A stretch of 13,078 nucleotides of DNA from a bacterium. Its GTDB lineage: Bacteria > Spirochaetota > JAHITG01. Of the stretch, positions 6,902 through 13,078 are shown piece after piece. The stretch's first letter is position 1; the number at the start of each line of letters is the position of its first letter. Below the pieces are notes generated by a model, which worked only from the letters and a program-made list of their open reading frames with translations, was not told the origin of the DNA and searched no databases. Location: the NCBI GenBank assembly GCA_028711675.1, contig JAQTRT010000057.1, positions 1-13,078 of the forward strand. The letters are read 5' to 3'. The position numbers were made by a program, and so were the translations under genes.

Positions 6902-7843
6902 TTATTTCTTCCGCTGCTTGTTCAATACCTTTTCTATGATATAGTTAGGCCTGTTCTTCACTTCTTCAAAGATCCGGCTTATGTAACCCCCGATGATGCT
7001 GATAGAGAGAAGCTGAATGGCCCCTAAAAAAAGAATGACGGTGATCATGGTGGCAAAGCCATGGGGCGCATCTTTAAAGACAAAATAATGGTACAGATAA
7101 TACCCTATCCCGATCATGGCGATCAAGCCGACTGCGAACGCAAAAAGAGAGATCAGCTCCAGGGGTGTATAAGAAAAAGAGAAGAGACCTTTATACGCCC
7201 ACTTGAAATTATCCAGAAAGCTGTATTTAGGTTCTCCCTTCGTACGATCATTGCGTGTATATTCGATACCCACTTGTTTAAAACCGGAAAAAGCTCTGAG
7301 CCCTCTGATGAACCTGTCCTTCTCGGGCATCGCGTTGAGGATGGCCACGACCTTTTTATCCATAAGCCCGAAATCACCCGCATCAAGCGGGATCTGGATA
7401 TAAGAGAACCGTTTTAAAAGCCGGTAAAAAATTTTATATCCTATCCTCTTGATGATATTCCCTCTCCTCTTCTTCCTTACTCCGTACACAACGTCGTAAC
7501 CTTCCTGCCACTTCTGTATGAAATCCTTGATCAGCGACGGCGGATCCTGGAGATCACCGTCCATGCAGACCACCGCGTCCCCGCCGGCCAGGGAAAGACC
7601 GGCTGAATAAGCGTTCTGTGAACCAAAATTACGGGAAAGGCAGATGACCATGACCCGCTTATCCTTTCGGGCCAGGTCCGTAAAAATCCTGTCGGAAGAA
7701 TCAAAACTCCCGTTATTCACAAAAATGATCTCATAACGGCTTGTCACTCCTTTCAGGATACGGGTTAACTGGCCGTACAGGCTTAAAATATACTGTTCTT
7801 CATTATAGGAAGGAACAACCACGGAGATTTTTTTTTGTATCAT
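6902..7843 (-). CDS. GtrB/ArnC-like polyprenyl-phosphate glycosyltransferase, two C-terminal membrane helices
   Basis: This 313-aa membrane GT2 enzyme has the opening ISVVVPSYNEE (6-16), FVNNGSFDSS (41-50) and the metal-binding MDGDLQDPP (94-102; D95, D97). They are followed by DAGDFGLM (154-161), RFIRGL (177-182) and TKGEPKYSF (201-209). Two membrane helices near 229-252 and 263-287 precede a basic tail. This is the GtrB/ArnC/DPM layout: a sugar is moved from an NDP-sugar to a polyprenyl phosphate on the inner face of the cytoplasmic membrane. The second motif reads VNNGS rather than the common V-D/N-DGS. The frame is open 26 codons upstream, but ATG 7843 has AAAGGG seven bases before it, begins at the domain and lies 4 bp after the rfbH stop. 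It is the last gene of the leftward run, so its donor may be the sugar made upstream; this is inference. Confidence 0.88.
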   Translation of the reverse strand: MIQKKISVVVPSYNEEQYILSLYGQLTRILKGVTSRYEIIFVNNGSFDSSDRIFTDLARKDKRVMVICLSRNFGSQNAYSAGLSLAGGDAVVCMDGDLQDPPSLIKDFIQKWQEGYDVVYGVRKKRRGNIIKRIGYKIFYRLLKRFSYIQIPLDAGDFGLMDKKVVAILNAMPEKDRFIRGLRAFSGFKQVGIEYTRNDRTKGEPKYSFLDNFKWAYKGLFSFSYTPLELISLFAFAVGLIAMIGIGYYLYHYFVFKDAPHGFATMITVILFLGAIQLLSISIIGGYISRIFEEVKNRPNYIIEKVLNKQRKK

Positions 7844-7847
7844 GATA

Positions 7848-9167
7848 TTACCCTTTAAAAAATTTCCTGACGATCCTGCCGATATAATCCATCTGCTCAT
7901 TCCCAAGACCGGGATACACACCCATGAAGAAAGAGTGGAACAGCACCTGGTCCGTGTTCACAAGGTCTTGGGCCACTCGGTGCCGGATGTTCTGATAGGC
8001 CGGATGTTTCAGGATATTACCCGCGAAAACAGGCCTGGTCTCTATCAAATGATCCTCCAGGAACCGGACGAATTCATTCTTGCTGAACCGTTTGTTCGGC
8101 CTGACGGTCACAGGGAAGGCGAACCATGAGGGTTCCGCTTCTTTTTCCGTCCGGGGTAAAAGGAAATACTCCCCATACTCCTGGAAAAGAGAATAAAGCG
8201 TTTTAAAGTTCTGGTTCCGTTTCCGTGTGAACCGCTTGAGCTTTTTAAGCTGTTCCAGGCCGATGGCGCACTGCAGGTCCAATGGTTTTAAATTATACCC
8301 TATGTTGGTATAGGTATACTTATGGTCATACCCCTGAGGTAAACCGGGAAAACTCCAGTTAAAACGTTTCTGGCAGGCCCCGGCCGGATCGCTTTCACCG
8401 GTACCGCACCAGCAGTCGCGGCCCCAATCCCTTATGGAAAGGAGGTTCTTGTGGATATCCGGGTCATTTGTGGTCACGGCGCCGCCCTCACCCATGGTAA
8501 TATGATGGGCTGCATAAAAACTGAACGTTGCAGCTTCTCCGAAAGTACCTACAGCCCGGCCGTTATATCTTGAATCCAGGGCATCACAGGCATCTTCGAT
8601 CAGGAAAAGACCGTATTTTTCCTTAAGCCTGAGGACCTCCTTCACGTTGAAGGGATTGCCCAGGGTATGAGCCAGGAATATAGCCCTTGTCCTGTCCGTA
8701 AGCGCCTGTTCCATCCTGGAAACATCAATATTGTATGTACCAGGATCCACGTCCACGAAAACCGGGACAAGGCCGTTCTGTACAAGAGGTGCGATGGTCG
8801 TAGGGAAATTAAGGGCAGTGGTCAGTACCTCATCCCCCACTTTCAAACAACGGGGCATCCGGTTCGAACACAGGGCTGAAACAGCCGCGAGATTGGCCGA
8901 TGAACCGGAGTTGACTACAACAGTATGTTTTACATCAAGATACCGTGAAAAGGATTCCTCAAATTTCCTGCCGCAGGTCCCCAGGGTCAGCCAGAAATCA
9001 AGAGAGGAATCGACCAGAGCCTGCATCTCTCTTTCATCAAAGACCCTGCCGGCATAATGCACTTTGCTCTTGCCGGGAATAAACTCCTTTTCCGAAAACT
9101 CACGGAAATAATACTGCCTGACCAGTTCCAGTATCCGCTTTTTATCGTTATGTCCGCGTTTCTTCAT
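7848..9167 (-). CDS. rfbH: CDP-4-keto-6-deoxy-D-glucose-3-dehydratase (E1/DdhC), RfbH
   Basis: This 439-aa protein belongs to the DegT/DnrJ aminotransferase superfamily and is clearly the RfbH/DdhC branch. It removes the C3 hydroxyl of CDP-4-keto-6-deoxyglucose using PMP and an iron-sulfur centre. The usual PLP-binding lysine is replaced by histidine in SFYAAHHITMGEGG (H221, aligning with His220 of the Yersinia enzyme). The four [2Fe-2S] ligands are visible: C194 in IEDACDAL, then C252, C254 and C265 around RDWGRDCWC. The first spacing, C-X57-C-X1-C, is identical to Yersinia E1, but the last gap is ten residues instead of seven. PGKSKVHYAGRV, SGSSANL and LAHTLGNPF are also diagnostic. The start overlaps the ThDP gene stop as ATGA, with AAGGGAG upstream. 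The enzyme needs an E3-type reductase (DdhD), which is not in the window. Confidence 0.96.
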   Translation of the reverse strand: MKKRGHNDKKRILELVRQYYFREFSEKEFIPGKSKVHYAGRVFDEREMQALVDSSLDFWLTLGTCGRKFEESFSRYLDVKHTVVVNSGSSANLAAVSALCSNRMPRCLKVGDEVLTTALNFPTTIAPLVQNGLVPVFVDVDPGTYNIDVSRMEQALTDRTRAIFLAHTLGNPFNVKEVLRLKEKYGLFLIEDACDALDSRYNGRAVGTFGEAATFSFYAAHHITMGEGGAVTTNDPDIHKNLLSIRDWGRDCWCGTGESDPAGACQKRFNWSFPGLPQGYDHKYTYTNIGYNLKPLDLQCAIGLEQLKKLKRFTRKRNQNFKTLYSLFQEYGEYFLLPRTEKEAEPSWFAFPVTVRPNKRFSKNEFVRFLEDHLIETRPVFAGNILKHPAYQNIRHRVAQDLVNTDQVLFHSFFMGVYPGLGNEQMDYIGRIVRKFFKG

Positions 9168-10957
9168 GAGATTGACTCCCTTATCATGGGTTTAACGAAC
9201 ATATCTTTAAGTAATTTCATCCGGCTGACCGGCGGATTCTGATCTTCAACAGGACGGTCCACCAGTAATTTCGGGAAGACGCTGGTCTTTTGCGGAAGGT
9301 TCACCTCGATGATCACAGGCCCTTTTTTCCCCAGCACACCTCTGATCCTTCTCTTAAAATCAGCGGTATTCCGGAAACTCACATAAGGGATCTGGTATGC
9401 CAAAGCCGTCCGCTGAAAGGACACACAGCTGTACCCTTTGACTGTTGATTGATACCTTTTCTTAAAATATATTTCCTGGAATTCCCTTACCATGCCCAGG
9501 CAATGGTTGTTTACAACTATCATCTTAAGGGGGATATGGTAATGTTTTACGGTTTCCAGTTCCTGAAGGTTCATCTGAAATCCGCCGTCACCCGCAATCA
9601 TAATCTGCCTGGCACGGGGTTTGGCCAGGAACGCGCCGATAGCGGCCGGCAGACCGAATCCCATGGACCCGAGGCCGCCGCATGTGATCAGCCGGTCCTG
9701 CTTTTTCAACCGGAGGGATTGGCTGGCCCACATCTGATGCTGCCCCACATCCAGAGTATAGGCCACAGGAACAGAGCTTTGTTCCGATAAAAAATCAAAT
9801 AATTCCTGGATATCGACGGGCATGGGCGGATATTTTTCCCTGGAATATCCTTCCTTGAACCTTTGAATGGCCTTCATCCACTCTTTTCCGCGGATATTAT
9901 GATCATTTACCCGCTCCAGTTCATGGATACATTGTTGAAAAAATACAGGGAGATCGCAAAGGACAGGATGATAACAATGGAATTTCCGGTATGCCAGTTC
10001 CGCAGGATCGATATCAACATGAAAAATATCGGCCTCGCGGGCAAACGTAGCGGGACGCGTGCCTGTCTGCCTTGTGTCCAGCCGTGAACCCAGCACCAGC
10101 AGAAGATCACAATTAGCCACTGTGATATTGGCATATCTGTTCCCGTATGATCCGATCATACCGCAGTACCGCGGATCGGAATGGTCCATGACATCCAGCC
10201 CCATCAACGAGCAGACCACAGGGAACCGGAGCAGGGATGAAAACTTATCAAATAAACCGACGGAACCGGAAGCACGAAGCCCTCCGCCGGCCAGGATAAG
10301 CGGCCGTCTGGCGATCCTGGCTTTTTTTAAAAATAACCGGATCTTGGCCTGTTCCTCGCTGGAGACACGGGATGGGAATCGTTTACAATACAGTTTATGT
10401 TCTTTTGACCCGTAAAAAGTAATTAATTGACCCTCCTTCACATCCGCCCTCTGGATATCCATGGGAAGATCGATCAGGACCGGCCCCGGTCTCTGGCTCT
10501 TGGCTAAAAAAACAGCTTTTTCAAGAATATACCGTATCTGGATTGGATGAACCACGCGGCAGGCGAATTTGGTAATAGGTTTGATCATACTGACGATGTC
10601 CGTCTCCTGAAAACCCCTTTGCCGCATACGGTTATTAAATTTATATTCATACGTATTAACCTGACCTGTTAAATACAGCATGGGCACTGAATCAAAGAAA
10701 GCACTGGCTATCCCGGTGATCATATTGGTTGCGCCGGGACCGCTGGTCGCCATAGCAACACCGATGTTCCCGGTAATGCGGGAATACCCTTCTGCAGCGA
10801 ACGCTCCTGCCTGCTCATGACGGACCACAACGCTCTTGATCTTCGTATTCTGATACATGGAATCGAGCAGATGCGCAATGGACCCGCCTGCCAGATTGAA
10901 TATATGCGTTACCTTGTTCCGGATGAGAAAATTTAATACATAATCAGATAATTTCAT
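9164..10957 (-). CDS. ThDP-dependent acetolactate-synthase-like enzyme, YerE-like
   Basis: This 597-aa protein has the three-domain layout of acetohydroxyacid synthases. The N-terminal PYR domain carries the catalytic glutamate E48 in RHEQAGAFAAEGYSR and the SGPGATN loop (72-78). A central domain (about 200-350) is the FAD-type region in relatives. The C-terminal PP domain has the ThDP/Mg2+ motif GDGGFQMNLQELETV...VVNN (456-484). Placed between an SDR and rfbH, it most likely does not make branched-chain amino acids. In Yersinia, YerE is such a ThDP flavoenzyme and adds an acetyl unit from pyruvate to C4 of CDP-4-keto-3,6-dideoxyglucose. The frame is open 17 codons further, but ATG 10957 has AAGGA seven bases before it and lies 4 bp after the SDR stop, so I chose it. 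A paralogous IlvB is the alternative; no IlvN-type small subunit follows. Confidence 0.82.
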   Translation of the reverse strand: MKLSDYVLNFLIRNKVTHIFNLAGGSIAHLLDSMYQNTKIKSVVVRHEQAGAFAAEGYSRITGNIGVAMATSGPGATNMITGIASAFFDSVPMLYLTGQVNTYEYKFNNRMRQRGFQETDIVSMIKPITKFACRVVHPIQIRYILEKAVFLAKSQRPGPVLIDLPMDIQRADVKEGQLITFYGSKEHKLYCKRFPSRVSSEEQAKIRLFLKKARIARRPLILAGGGLRASGSVGLFDKFSSLLRFPVVCSLMGLDVMDHSDPRYCGMIGSYGNRYANITVANCDLLLVLGSRLDTRQTGTRPATFAREADIFHVDIDPAELAYRKFHCYHPVLCDLPVFFQQCIHELERVNDHNIRGKEWMKAIQRFKEGYSREKYPPMPVDIQELFDFLSEQSSVPVAYTLDVGQHQMWASQSLRLKKQDRLITCGGLGSMGFGLPAAIGAFLAKPRARQIMIAGDGGFQMNLQELETVKHYHIPLKMIVVNNHCLGMVREFQEIYFKKRYQSTVKGYSCVSFQRTALAYQIPYVSFRNTADFKRRIRGVLGKKGPVIIEVNLPQKTSVFPKLLVDRPVEDQNPPVSRMKLLKDMFVKPMIRESIS

Positions 10958-10961
10958 GACG

Positions 10962-11927
10962 TTATCCTTGTTTCTTGTACTGTTCCAGGTTCTCACTGAA
11001 CCATTCAACGGTCTTTTGCAGACCTTCTTTCAGGCCAATCCCCGGTTCCCACTTTAATTCATTCCTGGACCTGGCCAGAGAAGCACGCCATACCGGTGAT
11101 TCGCTCAACGGGACTGACCGTACCTTCCGTTCCGTTATAGTCCCGGAATAGACCGGAAGGATGTCCCGGATCAAGCGCACTACATCCCTGACAGGAACCT
11201 GTTTCCCGCTGCCGATATTGAACACCTGACCTTGTTTCTTCTTCAAGCTTAAAGCCTTTATATAAGCCGAGACTACATCATTGATGAAAACATAATCCCG
11301 GACAGCGCGGGGATACCGGATGGTCAGGGGCTTGTCCTGCAACAGCGACAAGATAACATGGGGGATCAAACGGGACGCATCATCATAGAAACCAAAGGGA
11401 GAGAAGAGCCTTAAATTCACGATAGGGAGCCGGGCCTGGAAAAAATATGCGCGGGAAAGCAGTGTCGAACAGGACTTGGCGGCCCCATAATAAGTTACAG
11501 GCTGCAGCGGATCGGTCTCTGCCATGACCGAATCCCTGGGGCCGTATTCGGATGAGCTTCCTGTATTGATAAAAGCTTCCAGAGGCAGACCCCTGCATGC
11601 TTCTAAAAGGTTACAAGTGGCCAGGATATCGGAACGTATCACCTCGATGATATCCTTCTGGAACGGGAAACCTCCGTAGGCTAAAAGATGAAAAACAATA
11701 TCGGGCTTTATCCTTTTTATTGTACGTCTGAGCTTATCCTGATCCAGCAAGCTGATCCTGACCGGATGGACCTTATCCCGGACATCCTTGATCCGCCAGA
11801 AGGAGGAGGTTTCCCTTATTAAGATATGGCATTCCGCAGAATAATGATTGCACAGATACCGAAGCAGGTTGGAGCCCACAAACCCTGTGGCACCTGTCAT
11901 GACGATCTTTTTATGGTTCAGGTCCAT
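10962..11927 (-). CDS. NAD(P)-dependent sugar reductase/epimerase (extended SDR), possible YerF-like role
   Basis: This 321-aa extended SDR has TGATGFVG (11-18), FHLLAYGG (79-86), an active site NTGSSSEYG (S124-S126) and YYGAAK (Y147, K151), then RDYVFINDVV near residue 210. The Asp-Glu pair that 4,6-dehydratases carry next to the catalytic Ser/Thr is replaced by serines, so it is unlikely to be the missing CDP-glucose 4,6-dehydratase. It is better read as a 4-keto or side-chain reductase, or an epimerase, of a CDP-sugar. In yersiniose synthesis such a reductase (YerF) acts after the ThDP enzyme, whose gene here begins 4 bp downstream. The assignment to that step rests on context. ATG 11927 has no Shine-Dalgarno, and only A/T precedes it. 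Confidence 0.8.
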   Translation of the reverse strand: MDLNHKKIVMTGATGFVGSNLLRYLCNHYSAECHILIRETSSFWRIKDVRDKVHPVRISLLDQDKLRRTIKRIKPDIVFHLLAYGGFPFQKDIIEVIRSDILATCNLLEACRGLPLEAFINTGSSSEYGPRDSVMAETDPLQPVTYYGAAKSCSTLLSRAYFFQARLPIVNLRLFSPFGFYDDASRLIPHVILSLLQDKPLTIRYPRAVRDYVFINDVVSAYIKALSLKKKQGQVFNIGSGKQVPVRDVVRLIRDILPVYSGTITERKVRSVPLSESPVWRASLARSRNELKWEPGIGLKEGLQKTVEWFSENLEQYKKQG

Positions 11928-11947
11928 ATTTAAAAATAATTAAAATG

Positions 11948-11960
11948 ATTATATTGTCAA
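11948..11960 (-). promoter_or_regulatory. weak candidate internal promoter elements before the SDR
   Basis: The reverse strand holds TTGACA (11960-11955) and an abutting TATAAT (11953-11948), each a perfect box but one base apart, so they cannot work together. TATAAT has only a poor -35 partner (GTTAAT, 11976-11971). TTGACA has only ATTTTT at the -10 position (11937-11932). If TATAAT is used, a transcript would start near 11941, 14 bases before the SDR start. Confidence 0.25.
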
Positions 11961-12047
11961 GGAATAGTTCATTAACGCCCTTGTCAGCAGGAATAAAAGC
12001 TTAGAAGATTTTATTTTACGCAGGCAGGCCCGGATATCGGACCCCAT
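11949..12047 (-). CDS. small ORF of 32 codons in the rfbF-SDR gap, unknown
   Basis: The 135-bp gap 11928-12062 is the only sizeable break in the leftward run. It holds one ORF starting MGSDIRACLRKIKSSKLLFL, basic with a leucine-rich middle. GGGAG lies three bases before its ATG, which is close for a working site. I recognise no family. It may be a chance ORF, a tiny membrane-associated peptide, or the remnant of a lost gene. The gap also holds a possible hairpin (GGTCCG/CGGGCC) without a T-tract, so no intrinsic terminator. Confidence 0.2.
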   Translation of the reverse strand: MGSDIRACLRKIKSSKLLFLLTRALMNYSLTI

Positions 12048-12062
12048 GATCTCCCGACAGGA

Positions 12063-12839
12063 TCACCATACTTTCCAGGGGATATTTTCCGAATTCCATA
12101 TCTTGTTCAGACCCTGAACCTGTTTATAGGTATCCATACCGGTCCAGAATCCCTGGTGAAGGTAAACAGCCAGTTCCCCTTCGCGGGCCAGTTTTTTCAT
12201 GGGTTCATCCTCAAAGACACACTCCGCGTCATCGCGTAAATACCGGAATATCTTCCGGTTACAGACAAAGAATCCGCCGTTGATGACCCCGTCCAATCTC
12301 GGCTTTTCCTTAAAGGACCGGGCCAGTCCATCCTCCACTTCAATGATCCCGTACTGGGACGCCGGATTGACACCGATCAGCGTCAGGGTCTTATTCTTTT
12401 TTTTATGATAATCGGACAGTTTATTGATATCCACATTTGAAAGCCCGTCCCCGTAAGTCAGGAAGAAATCATCTTCCTTGATCAGGTCCCTGATACGGGA
12501 GATCCGGCCGCCGGTATGCGTATCCAGGCCTGTATCCACAAAGGTGATTTTCCAGTCCTCCAGGTTCTCCTTTTTATGAAAACAAATCCTGTCCTCCCTG
12601 TCCCTCAGGTTCAGGGTATAATCATTCACGCGGTACTCAAAATTCAGAAAAAACTCCTTGATCATATATCCTTTATAGCCCAGGAGGATTATAAATTCCT
12701 TATGGCCATAATGCGAATATATCTTCATGATATGCCAGAGGATAGGCATCTCGCCGATCTCGATCAAGGGCTTGGGCTTGAACTCGGTCTCTTCCCTGAG
12801 CCGTTCACCCTTACCACCGCAGAGGATAACTACTTTCAT
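12063..12839 (-). CDS. rfbF: glucose-1-phosphate cytidylyltransferase, RfbF/DdhA
   Basis: This 258-aa enzyme makes CDP-glucose from CTP and glucose-1-phosphate, the first step towards CDP-3,6-dideoxyhexoses. Length and motifs match Salmonella RfbF throughout: GGKGERLREET (8-18), KPKPLIEIG (21-29), PILWHIMKIYSHYG (32-45), GYKGYMIKEFF (54-64), VDTG...TGGR (101-112), FFLTYGDG (125-132), EKP (178-180), INGGFFV (186-192) and FWTGMDT (231-237). One difference stands out: the nucleotide-binding loop has GER where Salmonella RfbF has GTR. The start codon overlaps the stop of the preceding membrane-protein gene (ATGA), implying coupling. The downstream gap contains no rfbG, although rfbF and rfbG are usually adjacent. 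Confidence 0.95.
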   Translation of the reverse strand: MKVVILCGGKGERLREETEFKPKPLIEIGEMPILWHIMKIYSHYGHKEFIILLGYKGYMIKEFFLNFEYRVNDYTLNLRDREDRICFHKKENLEDWKITFVDTGLDTHTGGRISRIRDLIKEDDFFLTYGDGLSNVDINKLSDYHKKKNKTLTLIGVNPASQYGIIEVEDGLARSFKEKPRLDGVINGGFFVCNRKIFRYLRDDAECVFEDEPMKKLAREGELAVYLHQGFWTGMDTYKQVQGLNKIWNSENIPWKVW

Positions 12840-13078
12840 GCGTTTTTTCCTTTTTTAATTTTTTTTCTGAAAAATAAATAAAAAATAATACCGGTCCATA
12901 AACCCAGTGAAATGAAAAAGAACAGGTTGGCCATACCGGTACGGACCGGCATGATCTCGATCTCATTAAGCCCCGGAGTAAGAGGGAGAACCATAAATCC
13001 GTAAACAGTCTCGAAAAAACGGGTTTTCTTTGTATTGACCAGGACCTTGACCGAGGGGTAAGCCGCATAAGACAGGAT
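12836..13078 (-). CDS. C-terminal part of a polytopic membrane protein (YfhO-like end), cut by the window edge
   Basis: Eighty residues are visible, open to the right edge and ending in a TGA that overlaps the rfbF start. A beta-rich stretch (AYPSVKVLVN...FFETVYGFMVLPLTPGLNEIEI) is followed by a single membrane helix (about NLFFFISLGLWTGIIFYLFF) and a lysine-rich tail. This is the pattern at the end of YfhO-type and related large GT-C-like proteins, where an extracytoplasmic beta-domain precedes the last helix. The N-terminal catalytic part lies outside the window, so the family call is tentative. It is the first visible gene of the leftward run, whose promoter must be beyond the edge. Confidence 0.65.
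   Translation of the reverse strand: MLSYAAYPSVKVLVNTKKTRFFETVYGFMVLPLTPGLNEIEIMPVRTGMANLFFFISLGLWTGIIFYLFFRKKIKKGKNA

Noticed and set aside
7844..7921. 26-codon N-terminal extension of the GtrB-like gene
   Set aside because: It lies inside the end of rfbH, while ATG 7843 has its own ribosome-binding site and starts at the conserved domain.
10958..11008. 17-codon N-terminal extension of the ThDP gene
   Set aside because: It overlaps the SDR gene, while ATG 10957 has AAGGA in front and gives the usual N-terminus of the family.
10962..11927. SDR as the missing CDP-glucose 4,6-dehydratase (RfbG)
   Set aside because: The active-site stretch is SSSEYG, without the Asp-Glu pair of dehydratases, and the RfbG-type N-terminus is absent.
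12024..12047. Hairpin GGTCCG/CGGGCC after rfbF as a terminator
   Set aside because: The stem is short with a G-T pair and is not followed by a T-tract, so it does not look like an intrinsic terminator.

Overview
The window looks like an envelope-polysaccharide locus from a diderm (Gram-negative type) bacterium. It holds twelve supported protein genes, one cut by the right edge, plus a possible gene tail at the left edge and a weak 32-codon ORF. There are no RNA genes, transposases or CRISPR arrays. The case for a diderm rests on the pathway: RfbF- and RfbH-type enzymes of CDP-3,6-dideoxyhexose synthesis are best known from O-antigen loci. No ribosomal or other phylogenetic marker is present, so I do not name a lineage. 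Codon use and tight gene spacing look similar throughout, and I see no sign of a recent insertion.

Left part (1-6893): genes alternate in direction. A membrane-anchored metallophosphoesterase (87-950, +) faces a class I methyltransferase (955-1713, -). A divergent intergenic region follows, with a near-consensus sigma70-type promoter. That promoter drives a GalE-like nucleotide-sugar epimerase (1909-2898, +) and a GT2 glycosyltransferase (2933-3667, +). A DUF2079-type multi-pass membrane protein (3664-5745, -) runs into the glycosyltransferase. A second divergent promoter region then leads to a flippase-like/LPG-synthase-type membrane protein (5916-6893, +).

Right part (6902-13078, all -): one tightly packed gene run, read from right to left. 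In order it contains the tail of a polytopic membrane protein with a YfhO-like end, rfbF (glucose-1-phosphate cytidylyltransferase), a 135-bp gap with only a 32-codon ORF, an extended-SDR sugar reductase/epimerase, a ThDP-dependent acetolactate-synthase-like enzyme, rfbH (PMP/[2Fe-2S] 3-dehydratase) and a GtrB/ArnC-like polyprenyl-phosphate glycosyltransferase. Apart from the gap, junctions are ATGA overlaps or 4-bp gaps, which suggests translational coupling.

Inferred biology: CDP-glucose is made by RfbF and deoxygenated at C3 by RfbH. A YerE-like ThDP enzyme would then add a two-carbon branch at C4 and the SDR would reduce it, giving a yersiniose-like branched 3,6-dideoxyhexose. CDP-glucose 4,6-dehydratase (RfbG) and the E3 reductase that serves RfbH are not in the window and must be encoded elsewhere. 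The GtrB-like transferase plus the large membrane proteins suggest that a sugar is loaded onto a polyprenyl phosphate and transferred outside the cytoplasmic membrane. Which sugar this is cannot be told from sequence.
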